A stretch of DNA of 31,066 nucleotides from NCBI GenBank assembly GCA_964562855.1, contig CAZLVB010000008.1, positions 1 through 31,066 of the forward strand, written 5' to 3'. How positions within the stretch are numbered: the stretch's first letter is position 1; each line of letters opens with the position of its first letter. Positions 23,629 through 30,905 of the stretch are shown in pieces. The notes beneath the pieces are model-generated. The model made no database searches. It had not been told where the DNA came from and worked only from the letters and a program-made list of their open reading frames with translations. A program made the translations under genes and the position numbers. The DNA is from 2-12-FULL-41-17 sp964562855. Its GTDB lineage: Bacteria; Patescibacteriota; Microgenomatia; Curtissbacterales; GWA2-41-24.

Positions 23629-24300
23629 TTAGAAAAGATTCAGACTGTAAGCCATTTCTCTAAGTACATCCTCATAAAGCTGCACATTTTCTCCTTGGTC
23701 AATCTGGTGATACGTAAGTACCACTGGGTTGTTATTAGAAAAAATCATGTAAGAAACAATAGCCAGACCTCTTGACAGGGAGCCGTTGCCGGTAGTTTGG
23801 GCTCTTACCAGCACTGCCGAATTTTCCCCTATTTGGATGTTTTGGCTGGAGGTGACATTTTGAAAATCATTGGGGTTTTGGTGAAATTTTACTGTCTCTA
23901 GCCATTGCTGGGGAGCTATTGCTTCAATCTGTATGGGTACAAATGGTAAATCTGCGCTTTGAGGAATGACGAAAGAATAAGGTGCAAAGTAGGTGCATTT
24001 CTGATCGTCCAAGTTGTAGGTAGTAAACCAGTCCTTAGGATAAGACACCTCAAACGAGTAATGAGTATTCGAACAAAGTTTTACAAAGGATGAGATAACA
24101 CTTGTCGATTGACTATCGGCAAAGGGTGAGTTTGTACCAATCGGCTTTACGATTGTATTTTGAATCTTTTCTTTTTTAAAATAATCCAACTTAAAATTCG
24201 GCGAAAGCCGGCCGACGACAAACACACCGAAACTGTAAAACAGCACTAAAAATAAAATTGCTCCTAGCGTAATTCTGTTTTTGAAAGTCTTGAGAGTCAT
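23629..24300 (-). CDS. Hypothetical membrane-anchored protein with PsbP-like domain
   Basis: From ATG 24300 this is 223 aa: a short basic N terminus, one membrane helix (about 11-31), a linker, then an extracytoplasmic domain. The stretch YSFEVSYPKDWF followed by a beta-rich region resembles the PsbP-like / DUF1795 fold common in small envelope proteins. I cannot name a function. An in-frame TTG at 24336 was rejected because it coincides with the last base of the predicted -10 of its promoter. Two cysteines (in VKLCSNTH and DQKCTYF) could form a disulfide. Confidence 0.7.
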   Translation of the reverse strand: MTLKTFKNRITLGAILFLVLFYSFGVFVVGRLSPNFKLDYFKKEKIQNTIVKPIGTNSPFADSQSTSVISSFVKLCSNTHYSFEVSYPKDWFTTYNLDDQKCTYFAPYSFVIPQSADLPFVPIQIEAIAPQQWLETVKFHQNPNDFQNVTSSQNIQIGENSAVLVRAQTTGNGSLSRGLAIVSYMIFSNNNPVVLTYHQIDQGENVQLYEDVLREMAYSLNLF

Positions 24301-24335
24301 TGCTTGCGGCCACAGTAAACCCTGGCCCTTATTCA

Positions 24336-24365
24336 AGCATAAGAACTTGCCCGCTTGTCTGTCAA
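24336..24365 (-). promoter_or_regulatory. Putative promoter of the 23629-24300 gene
   Basis: On the minus strand TTGACA (24365-24360) and TATGCT (24341-24336) are 18 bp apart. The predicted start near 24329 leaves a leader of about 29 nt and supports ATG 24300 over TTG 24336. Confidence 0.5.
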
Positions 24366-24397
24366 CCTAACGGAAGCACCTTTTTTTGACAGGCTGA

Positions 24398-24631
24398 TTA
24401 CTGCTGGGAGTTGTCTTGACCTTCTGGTTCTGCTGCCGGTTCACCCATGGGTTGCTGCGGCTGCTCTTCAGCTGCCGGGGGTGGAGGAGGAACCTCCGGT
24501 GCACCCTCGTCAGGAGAAGATTCTGGCTGGGTAGGACCCTGGGGCTGATCTGCCCCAGCACCCGGTCCCTGATCAGAACCTGGCATGCTGCCTTGACCCT
24601 GGTCGCCGTTATTTTGATCGTTTGGATCCAT
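24398..24631 (-). CDS. Small acidic Pro/Gln/Gly-rich disordered protein
   Basis: This 77-aa protein starts at ATG 24631 (MDPNDQNNGD), chosen because AAAGGAGGG ends 3 nt upstream, one of only two clear SD sequences in the window. It is built of P, Q, G, E, D and A with a run of five prolines, has no hydrophobic core and no membrane helix, and is predicted disordered. A longer frame to 24712 exists, but its extra residues precede the SD. A TTTACA-spacer-TTAAAA pair upstream is a possible promoter. Function unknown. Confidence 0.6.
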   Translation of the reverse strand: MDPNDQNNGDQGQGSMPGSDQGPGAGADQPQGPTQPESSPDEGAPEVPPPPPAAEEQPQQPMGEPAAEPEGQDNSQQ

Positions 24632-24726
24632 ATTCCCTCCTTTCTGTAATTTTAACAAACATAGCATGCAGTTTGTAAACCCTCCAAAATAGAACACTTT
24701 ATCTTCCAACAAACTGACTTTAAAGT

Positions 24727-25752
24727 TTAGGGAGTTTTTTGGAGAAACTGGGGAAATGTGTCAAACTTTGGTCGGGGCTGATTTGTCAGATAGTCAGAGA
24801 GCGTTCCCTTTATGGAGTTTTGGTTAAGGCTGACGGCAGAGAATTCCGCAAGGTTCCTTTTGGTGTCGAATACTTTAAGTTTTTCACTAGTTAACGAATC
24901 AAGTAATTTTTGATTTTCTCTTTGAGCTCCAATCAGCATCTGATATGCCGCTTCAATTTGTGTTGCCGCTTCTTTATCTTGAGTATCACTTTGTTTAAGT
25001 GTAGCGATTATATTATCTGAAACCTTGACGACCAATTCGAAATAATCTATTTGCGCATCATAAAAAGATTTAAACTTCGCAGGTGGCGATATTTCGGCAA
25101 GGCTAGCAAGCGACGAATTGGTTAGTATTTTATTCTTTTCGTAATAACTTATAATTTCTAGCTTGTCAGCTTTGTTCCATAGATTTTGATCAGTCAAAAC
25201 CGGCAGATAGAAATCCGGACCCACAGACAAGAGTATATCTTTTAAAAACCTTTGATCACCGGCAAGATTATTTAAAAGGGCTGCAATCTGATCATAAAAA
25301 TTCAACAAATCGGTGTTGAGATTTGCGTATTTTTGCGGGGTATTTTGCTCATCTAGGACATCCCTTTGATAATTAAGCTCACTTTGCACTCGCTCGAGAT
25401 TTGATAACATTTTCTGTACATCATCAAGTGAAACAAAGTATCCGGAAGCAGAAGGCGAGGATTCTTTAGTGATATCGATAATTTGAGCCTTGGAGCCTGC
25501 GACCTTGAGTGAGGAAAGTATTTCGTTGAGAGACGTTTCTATTGAATTAAACCCACCACTTGCTGTTTGCAAGTACCGCTGTTGGGCTCTAACAGGCGCT
25601 TCCTTTTGGTAAAAATAATAAAGTGTTGACGAAGCAATTCCGATGACTATGAAGACTGCTGCGGAGATTAGAATTATCAGTTTTGTAACCGGTGAAGTTT
25701 TTGAGCTTTTTTGGAGCTGTGAAAGGTAGTACTTGTAGGATCTTATGAACAT
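24727..25752 (-). CDS. Hypothetical single-pass membrane protein with helical extracytoplasmic domain
   Basis: This 341-aa protein is unrecognised. It has a basic cytoplasmic N terminus (about 1-23), one membrane helix (about 24-48) and a mostly alpha-helical exterior with heptad-like stretches (about 50-170 and 220-300). That resembles the sensor or four-helix-bundle part of a receptor, but there is no HAMP, kinase or other output domain. It has no cysteine. It follows the rhomboid gene by 22 bp on the same strand and is probably co-transcribed with it. It could be a pilus- or envelope-associated scaffold, but nothing in the sequence decides. Confidence 0.65.
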   Translation of the reverse strand: MFIRSYKYYLSQLQKSSKTSPVTKLIILISAAVFIVIGIASSTLYYFYQKEAPVRAQQRYLQTASGGFNSIETSLNEILSSLKVAGSKAQIIDITKESSPSASGYFVSLDDVQKMLSNLERVQSELNYQRDVLDEQNTPQKYANLNTDLLNFYDQIAALLNNLAGDQRFLKDILLSVGPDFYLPVLTDQNLWNKADKLEIISYYEKNKILTNSSLASLAEISPPAKFKSFYDAQIDYFELVVKVSDNIIATLKQSDTQDKEAATQIEAAYQMLIGAQRENQKLLDSLTSEKLKVFDTKRNLAEFSAVSLNQNSIKGTLSDYLTNQPRPKFDTFPQFLQKTP

Positions 25753-25774
25753 TGGCTTTTTACTTGATTGTAAG

Positions 25775-26434
25775 TTATCTTGCCAATCTTTGCCAGACGA
25801 GGGAGCGGACGAGAAGAAATCCAGTTAAAAAGCCTCCGACATGAGCAACGTAGGCAACGCCCCCAACAGAAGCGGTAGCGACTATTATCGAGGCTACACC
25901 GTTAAAGGCTTGAGTAAAAAACCAGTAAATCAGCATAAGGCTCGCGGGCAAGGCAATGATTAGGGGTAATCCAAAAACCGGAATGATGGTGTCAACTTTA
26001 TTGTTTGGAAACAGTTTTAAGTAGGCACCCAAAATGCCGGCAATGGCACCGGAGGCACCGACCATCGGTAATGGAGAGGAGATAATAAATATATATTGGA
26101 TAAATGAGGCGGCTATACCGCAGAGCACAAAAAAGAATAAATATTTGACATGACCAATAGTTGCTTCAATATTATCCCCGAATATCCATAAAAACCACAT
26201 ATTAGAAAGAATATGCAAGAATCCCGCATGTAAGAACATTGACGTAACGAATGGTTTGAGTGTTTGAATGTCAAAAAAATTTACATTTTGCGGAATTAAT
26301 CCATATTGGGCGATGAATATTTCGATATTTGGTGCAAACAATTCCTGAATAAATACATAGATATTGAAAGCAATAAGCATAAGATTGACAATTGGGAACT
26401 GGCCGGAATTTCTGGAATCTCGAATTGGAAACAT
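25775..26434 (-). CDS. Rhomboid family intramembrane serine protease
   Basis: This rhomboid protease cleaves transmembrane substrates within the bilayer. The 219-aa protein has six predicted helices, catalytic Ser128 in the GASGA motif, catalytic His198 in AYVAHVGGF, and the conserved HILSN segment (H74, N78) that stabilises the oxyanion. The loop before helix 2 (FVTSMFLHAGFLH) is typical. No extra domain is attached. It heads a minus-strand pair with the helical membrane protein; substrates are unknown. Confidence 0.93.
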   Translation of the reverse strand: MFPIRDSRNSGQFPIVNLMLIAFNIYVFIQELFAPNIEIFIAQYGLIPQNVNFFDIQTLKPFVTSMFLHAGFLHILSNMWFLWIFGDNIEATIGHVKYLFFFVLCGIAASFIQYIFIISSPLPMVGASGAIAGILGAYLKLFPNNKVDTIIPVFGLPLIIALPASLMLIYWFFTQAFNGVASIIVATASVGGVAYVAHVGGFLTGFLLVRSLVWQRLAR

Positions 26435-26543
26435 AAGTTAAATTGCTAAATTGTTATATTGTTAAATCGTTCAAATTGATACGATCCGCAATATTTTAAT
26501 TCAGGTCTTCTTTAAAAAGCTATTCCCATAGAGATTTCGCCCC

Positions 26544-26572
26544 TTGAACTTCGGGTTTTATTCGGGTAGAAT
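26544..26572 (+). promoter_or_regulatory. Promoter of the 26584-dinB unit with candidate SOS operator
   Basis: TTGAAC (26544-26549) and TAGAAT (26567-26572) are 17 bp apart; the predicted start is about 26579, 5 nt before the ATG at 26584. The spacer contains two perfect TTCGGG copies (26550-26555 and 26561-26566) with 11-bp period. The 13-mer AACTTCGGGTTTT (26547-26559) is identical to the lexA promoter. Confidence 0.65.
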
Positions 26573-26583
26573 CACACTGAGCT

Positions 26584-26877
26584 ATGTCCGAAACCCTTGT
26601 CGACGAACCAGTTAAGGTTTGGGCTTTTTTTGACCCTTCAACCCATTCGATGGACTCGGGGCAAGCAAGCTCAGGGCGGGCCAGAATCTTCCCGACTGCT
26701 TTTCTGTGGCAAAGACGCTTGATTAAACTTGAGAAATTAATTTTTGTAAGTAGTAGGCGGGTCGGTCAAGAAAAAATTGTTGATCTAGTTTGTTCGGGGG
26801 AAACAGCTAACTGGCAGCTGGAATACAACAGTGGCACTTATAATTGGAAGCTTCGAAAGATAATGGATAAAGAATAA
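26584..26877 (+). CDS. Small hypothetical protein encoded ahead of dinB
   Basis: This 97-aa soluble protein has a beta-rich core (PTAFLWQRRLIKLEKLIF, VDLVCSGETANWQLEY, GTYNWKLRKI). The 'P-x-AF-x-W-x-x-R' entry and spacing recall the small DUF6504-type proteins found beside Y-family polymerase genes in other bacteria, but the match is weak and by eye only. Residues about 18-32 (STHSMDSGQASSGRA) look like a low-complexity insertion. It shares a near-leaderless promoter carrying the candidate LexA operator, and dinB follows 108 bp later. A role accessory to translesion synthesis is inference from context. Confidence 0.6.
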   Translation: MSETLVDEPVKVWAFFDPSTHSMDSGQASSGRARIFPTAFLWQRRLIKLEKLIFVSSRRVGQEKIVDLVCSGETANWQLEYNSGTYNWKLRKIMDKE

Positions 26878-26881
26878 ATTT

Positions 26882-26968
26882 CTAATTATTCTAATTTCTA
26901 ATTGATCTAAAAAATTACCAATTTATAAATTTCGGAATTATAAATTATTTAGAAATTAGAGCAATTAG
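26882..26968. repeat. Imperfect 20-bp inverted repeat upstream of dinB
   Basis: The left arm (26882-26901) and right arm (26949-26968) match inverted at 18 of 20 positions. The enclosed AT-rich sequence contains a second dyad around TCGG at 26932-26935. CAATTAGGT then occurs twice in tandem (26962-26979). It lies in the gap between two co-oriented genes and has no T-tract. It could be a miniature mobile element remnant, an RNA processing hairpin or an operator region. Confidence 0.55.
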
Positions 26969-26985
26969 GTCAATTAGGTTAATTT

Positions 26986-28299
26986 ATGGATACTCGAGTT
27001 ATTCTTCATGTCGATCTTAACAGTTTTTTTGCAACTGCCGAACAGCAAGCTAATCCTCGGCTACGCGGAAAGTGCGTGGGAATTGTTAAAGCAGCCGGTA
27101 GAGGTTGTTTGATTGCCACGTCAATTGAGGCTAAAAAAATTGGCATTAAAACTGGGGTTACCGTCACCGAGGCTAAAAAAGTTTACCCCGATATAATTTT
27201 AGTACCGGCCGATTTTGAAAAATACGAGGATATAAGTTTGCGCTTTATAGAAATCTGCAAAACCTACTCCCCAATGTGTGAAGTATTTTCGCTGGATGAG
27301 TGCTTTATTGATGTTACAGAAACCGAAAAATTTTTTGGCGGAGCCTTAAAGATTGCCTTTGCTATTAAAGATCGATTACGTGCTGAAATCGGTGATTATA
27401 TGACTTGTTCAGTTGGTATTTCTTATAACCGACTCCTTTCTAAACTAGCATCTTCCAAAATTAAAGCAGACGGCCTTTTTGTCATAGATAAATCCATAGC
27501 GCTTTCAATTCTGGATCAGACCGGCCTTATGGATATCTGCGGATTAGGTTGGGGACTTTTTTCTCATTTAACCAGGCTTAGGCTTTCTTCTTTTAAAAAA
27601 ATCAGAGAACAAAGTTTTGAGTTTTTAAGTAATGAATTTGGCCCCCTTTGGTCGGTGCACCTTTATAATATAAGCCGCGGTATTGATCATTCACCGGTGG
27701 TTCCTTACTTTGATTTGGCTGACGCCAAGAGTGTCGGCAGAACTTATACAACACACCGCAACCTATATAGGAAGGATGAAATTAAACGACTTATAAGAAA
27801 CCTTTGCGAGGAGGCAAGTGCAAAAGCGCGAAAAATGGGCTTAGCCGGCCGATATGTTGGTTTTAATCTTCGCGGCGGGCCTGCCCGCAATGCTTCGCCC
27901 GTCAGACACACTGTATCTGCTGCGGGCTGGGAAAAATCATTCTTTGGTCATTTAACCTTAAAAAATTACATCTGCGACGGCAAGATACTTTTCGATTTAT
28001 GTCTTAAGATTTCTCAAGAATGGCCTTTCTTCGCTAACGCTCATCAGAGTAAATACGTTCGTTTTTGTGGCGTTACTTTGGGAATGCTGACTAAAGCTGC
28101 CTTGTTGCCCGCTCCCCTTTTTGTTGCCGACCGACGTCGCCAGGAATTAATATCAACGATTGATCTTGTTAATGCGCGCTTTGGCGACTATACAATTTAT
28201 CCCGGCCAACTTCTGAGTATGGAGATAATCAGGCCCGAGGTGACAGGCTACTTTGGCGATCGTAAATACCGGCTTGATTTTAAAGCCAAAAATATATAA
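26986..28299 (+). CDS. dinB: Y-family translesion DNA polymerase (DinB/UmuC type)
   Basis: This is a low-fidelity polymerase that copies past damaged bases. The 437-aa protein has the palm motifs HVDLNSFFA (D10; steric-gate Phe at 14/15) and SLDECFIDVT (catalytic D104, E105). TCSVGISYNRLLSKLAS forms the fingers/palm signature, the GLGWG helix-hairpin-helix region lies near 190, and the little-finger domain covers about 255-375. It is longer than E. coli Pol IV (351 aa), nearer to UmuC/ImuB length, and I see no clear C-terminal clamp-binding QL-x-L-F motif. The upstream promoter, before the small gene at 26584, carries the candidate SOS operator. Confidence 0.92.
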   Translation: MDTRVILHVDLNSFFATAEQQANPRLRGKCVGIVKAAGRGCLIATSIEAKKIGIKTGVTVTEAKKVYPDIILVPADFEKYEDISLRFIEICKTYSPMCEVFSLDECFIDVTETEKFFGGALKIAFAIKDRLRAEIGDYMTCSVGISYNRLLSKLASSKIKADGLFVIDKSIALSILDQTGLMDICGLGWGLFSHLTRLRLSSFKKIREQSFEFLSNEFGPLWSVHLYNISRGIDHSPVVPYFDLADAKSVGRTYTTHRNLYRKDEIKRLIRNLCEEASAKARKMGLAGRYVGFNLRGGPARNASPVRHTVSAAGWEKSFFGHLTLKNYICDGKILFDLCLKISQEWPFFANAHQSKYVRFCGVTLGMLTKAALLPAPLFVADRRRQELISTIDLVNARFGDYTIYPGQLLSMEIIRPEVTGYFGDRKYRLDFKAKNI

Positions 28300-28331
28300 C
28301 AAACCATATCATTTAGCTTCGACTTGGAGGA

Positions 28332-28430
28332 TTGACTTATTAGTTGGGCCTGCTAAAGTGGAATCGTGAGGAGAAAAGCTGCCATTTCCTTGAAAAGAAC
28401 GTGATTTATAGGAATTGCGCTCTTTTTTTA
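28332..28430 (+). promoter_or_regulatory. dinB-glycosidase intergenic region with weak promoter and terminator-like T7
   Basis: TTGACT (28332-28337) and TAAAGT (28354-28359), 16 bp apart, are a possible promoter. AAAAGA (about 28393-28398) can pair with TCTTTT ahead of a T7 run ending at 28430, a weak terminator for dinB or for a short RNA. No SD precedes the glycosidase ATG at 28452. The signals are marginal. Confidence 0.3.
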
Positions 28431-28451
28431 AACTGTAATGGCTAGTTACCT

Positions 28452-29747
28452 ATGGCTGCGGTAGAAGTCCTTGAACAAATTCGTCATCAGGCTATAGTAG
28501 ATTTTGGGAAAATAACCAGCGAAGAAGGCTGGCTCGGTTCCGCTCCAGAAGCGGCATTTGGAGTTTCCTTCGGGCGAGATTCAGCACTTTCCTCTTTACT
28601 TGCTCTTCACACATTTGAACAAGATCCTCACGGGGCTTATTTATACTTCACAAAAAATAGTTTGCGGACAATGGCAAAATATCAGGGTAAGTTCTTTGAT
28701 GCCAAAAGAGACGAGGAGCCTGGAAGAATTCATCATGAGCTAAGATTTTGGACCAACACGGAGAGTGCTAATCAACAAAAATTAAGTGAACTTGCGTTGG
28801 CAAATTGGCCGGTTGATGAAGAGGGACTAAGAGTTTACCCTTCGGTCGATTCTACTCCGCTTTTTGTAATCGCCGCATGCGAGTACATTAAGAGATCTGG
28901 TGATTGGCAATTCGCAGAGGAAGTTTCGGAAAACATACGAAATGCCGTGGACTGGATGATTCACTATGGTGACAAAGATAGAGATCTTCTTATAGAATTT
29001 CTGGCCCAGAACCCCAATACGATTCAGAACCAAGGTTGGATGGACTCGGGTGATTCGATAAAAAATCCCGACGGAACCAAGCCTGAAGGTCCTTACGCGC
29101 TGGTAGAAGTTCAGGGTTATCAGTACATGGCTCTTATGCTCGCAGCTGACTTTTTCGAAAAAGACAGTGTGTATTCTGAATTGCTGCGTCAAAGAGCCAG
29201 AGATTTGAAAATGAAATTTAACAGAGATTTCTGGATGGAGGATGAAAATTTTTTTGCTTCTGGGCTGGACGGCCAAAAGAACCAGATAAAAGAATTACGC
29301 TCCAACGTGGGGCATCTTCTGATGACGGGTATTATTGATGAGGAAAAAGTACCGTTTGTTGTGAAGCGCTTAATGCAGCCGGATATGTTTTGTGAAGGAG
29401 ACGACGGAGGCGGTATAAGAACACTTTCTTCAAATTCGCCTAATTTTTCAGACCAGGCGCCATCCGGATACCACAACGGCAGTATCTGGCCACATGATAA
29501 CGCCGTTATTTATCTTGGACTGCAAAGATATGGGTATTTGCAAGAAGCGGAGCGCGAAAAAAACGCTGTCCTTGATGCCCAAAAGCATCTCGCAGATCTT
29601 GATGGTTTGTATGACAGAGAACTTTATATGGTAGACCGACGAGGTCGTTTAAAACCCTACCCAACCGCTCAACACCCGCAGGGTTGGGTTGTTAACGCCA
29701 ATTTACTTTGGACTGCAGAATTAGAATCGGTCAAGCAAGCAACTTAA
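28452..29747 (+). CDS. Amylo-alpha-1,6-glucosidase-like (glycogen debranching type) glycosidase
   Basis: This (alpha/alpha)6-barrel glycosidase resembles the C-terminal glucosidase domain of glycogen debranching enzymes (GDE_C). Diagnostic stretches are FGRDSALSSLLAL (40-52), EEPGRIHHELRF (88-99), VDSTPLFVIAACEY (132-145), NQGWMDSGDSI (193-203, acid candidates D198/D201), ALVEVQGYQYMAL (216-228, E219) and GYHNGSIWPHDNAVIYLGLQRYG near 340. At 431 aa it consists of the barrel alone, without the N-terminal transferase or glycogen-binding part, and it has no signal peptide, so it acts in the cytoplasm. Probable role: releasing glucose from branched or short alpha-glucans feeding glycolysis. Exact specificity cannot be read. 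Confidence 0.82.
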   Translation: MAAVEVLEQIRHQAIVDFGKITSEEGWLGSAPEAAFGVSFGRDSALSSLLALHTFEQDPHGAYLYFTKNSLRTMAKYQGKFFDAKRDEEPGRIHHELRFWTNTESANQQKLSELALANWPVDEEGLRVYPSVDSTPLFVIAACEYIKRSGDWQFAEEVSENIRNAVDWMIHYGDKDRDLLIEFLAQNPNTIQNQGWMDSGDSIKNPDGTKPEGPYALVEVQGYQYMALMLAADFFEKDSVYSELLRQRARDLKMKFNRDFWMEDENFFASGLDGQKNQIKELRSNVGHLLMTGIIDEEKVPFVVKRLMQPDMFCEGDDGGGIRTLSSNSPNFSDQAPSGYHNGSIWPHDNAVIYLGLQRYGYLQEAEREKNAVLDAQKHLADLDGLYDRELYMVDRRGRLKPYPTAQHPQGWVVNANLLWTAELESVKQAT

Positions 29748-29767
29748 ATCCCATTGAACAAAAGTAT

Positions 29768-30724
29768 CTAGTTCGTAAAGACCTGCGTAAACATTTTGCC
29801 GTAGACTCCCCCGTCGATGGCGCCAATACCGACTTTCTTAAATGCCGGATCCAGGATATTGCGTCTGTGACCTTCACTGTTCATTAACCCGGTATGTGCT
29901 CTTTGCACATTTGGGGCAAGAGCTAAGTTTTCTCCTGCAAACGAATATCCGATGCCTGCTTGTTCAAGTCTGTCGCCGACATCTTTGCCTTCCGGCGAGT
30001 AGTGCGAAAAGTAGCCTCGCTCAAACATATCTTTGGAGTGGGCCCGTCCAACGCTGGCAAGGCTCTCGTTCCAAACTAATGGTGCAATTCCCTGACTGAC
30101 TCTTTCTTTATTGACCAAATCAAACATTATCTTTTCGCTTTGATTATCTACTGTCAGCTGTTTTTGGGTGAATTCAAGCGGGATAGAGCCTTTTTCTTCC
30201 GGCTTGACTGTCAGAAAGGTTAGTCCCTGCTTGGCAATCGGGCCAAAGATACTGTTAAAAGGACGCTCCAGAATCGTTGCTTTTGCGACTAGGAAAGAGC
30301 CGATTTTTGAATCAAAGATATCTTTTTTAATGTCTGGTCTCACCGGTAAAGAAACGACAAAGAGAAGCACAAATGAGGCAAAAAGCAACGTGTTAATGGT
30401 GGAGGGAATAAAGCCAAAAAGTCGGTTGGCTTTTGAAGCTGAAAGATTTTTGATCATTTTGGAAAGCAACCCGCCAAAGACTGAGAAAAACAAAGTTTCG
30501 GTAATTAACCAAACTAGTAAAAACCCAACCGGGTTGGCAGCAATTTTAGGCAAATTAAAAACTTTTATTAGAAGATCGGCTCCTTGAGGATAGAAAGTTA
30601 AAGCAAGTATCAGTGATACTAAAAACCCAATCAAATCGGCAATCTGAACAAAAAGCCCTCGCCTCTGGCCTTCGATTGCAAATATTACGGCTACCAAAAT
30701 TATAATTAAATCTACCCAATTCAT
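29768..30724 (-). CDS. CvpA-like membrane domain fused to an extracytoplasmic CAP/SCP domain
   Basis: This 318-aa two-domain protein has an N-terminal CvpA/colicin V production-like module with four membrane helices (about 4-20, 28-45, 62-85, 100-125; opening MNWVDLIIILVAVIFAIEGQRRG). A linker with a basic/hydrophobic stretch follows. The C-terminal CAP (YkwD/SCP) domain spans about 200-318: DLVNKERVSQGIAPLVWNESL, GRAHSKDMFERGYFSHYSPEGK, GENLALA, NSEGHRRNILDPAFKKVGIG. The His and Glu positions of the CAP cavity (AHSKD, GENLA, SEGHRRNI) are present. Bacterial CAP proteins are envelope-associated; activities are poorly defined. The gene is convergent with the glycosidase (20 bp apart). Confidence 0.88.
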   Translation of the reverse strand: MNWVDLIIILVAVIFAIEGQRRGLFVQIADLIGFLVSLILALTFYPQGADLLIKVFNLPKIAANPVGFLLVWLITETLFFSVFGGLLSKMIKNLSASKANRLFGFIPSTINTLLFASFVLLFVVSLPVRPDIKKDIFDSKIGSFLVAKATILERPFNSIFGPIAKQGLTFLTVKPEEKGSIPLEFTQKQLTVDNQSEKIMFDLVNKERVSQGIAPLVWNESLASVGRAHSKDMFERGYFSHYSPEGKDVGDRLEQAGIGYSFAGENLALAPNVQRAHTGLMNSEGHRRNILDPAFKKVGIGAIDGGVYGKMFTQVFTN

Positions 30725-30749
30725 CGTCGAAATGGCTCGTACTGTTTTC

Positions 30750-30766
30750 GTTCTGATAATAAGAAC
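30750..30766. promoter_or_regulatory. Inverted repeat GTTCT-N7-AGAAC upstream of the CvpA-CAP gene
   Basis: A 5+5 bp dyad (30750-30754 and 30762-30766) lies about 26 bp upstream of the minus-strand ATG at 30724. Its size suits a dimeric repressor, but it is a single occurrence and could be chance. Confidence 0.3.
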
Positions 30767-30792
30767 TTAAATCGCACCCGCGTTTCTCCTCT

Positions 30793-30815
30793 CAAAATTT
30801 ACAGAGTAAATTTTG
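30793..30815. promoter_or_regulatory. Perfect 10-bp inverted repeat with 3-nt loop
   Basis: CAAAATTTAC (30793-30802) and GTAAATTTTG (30806-30815) are exact inverse complements around AGA. On the plus strand TTTT follows, so it may terminate plus-strand transcription weakly. It sits in the gap between the divergent CvpA-CAP gene and tRNA-Lys and could equally be an operator. Confidence 0.5.
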
Positions 30816-30865
30816 TTTTAAGTTGTCTCTATTTATTCTGTTGCTATATTTTAAACTCTGAGGAA

Positions 30866-30894
30866 TTGTCGATCAAGGCTAAATTCGGTATAAT
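30866..30894 (+). promoter_or_regulatory. tRNA-Lys promoter
   Basis: TTGTCG (30866-30871) and a consensus TATAAT (30889-30894) are 17 bp apart. The predicted start near 30901 lies 13 nt before the mature tRNA 5' end. Confidence 0.7.
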
Positions 30895-30905
30895 CAACAA
30901 GAATT

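Noticed and set aside
23418..23663. Plus-strand 81-aa ORF (and overlapping 23497-23775) between xseA and the PsbP-like gene
   Set aside because: It runs through the promoter and hairpins of the candidate RNA, has no SD or family resemblance, and its composition follows the repeats. Better explained as noncoding.
26435..26583. Tandem-like AT-rich units (AAATTGCTAAATTGTTA) as a CRISPR or iteron array
   Set aside because: Only two or three degenerate 8-9 bp units with no spacers. Likely simple AT-rich promoter DNA of the rhomboid gene.
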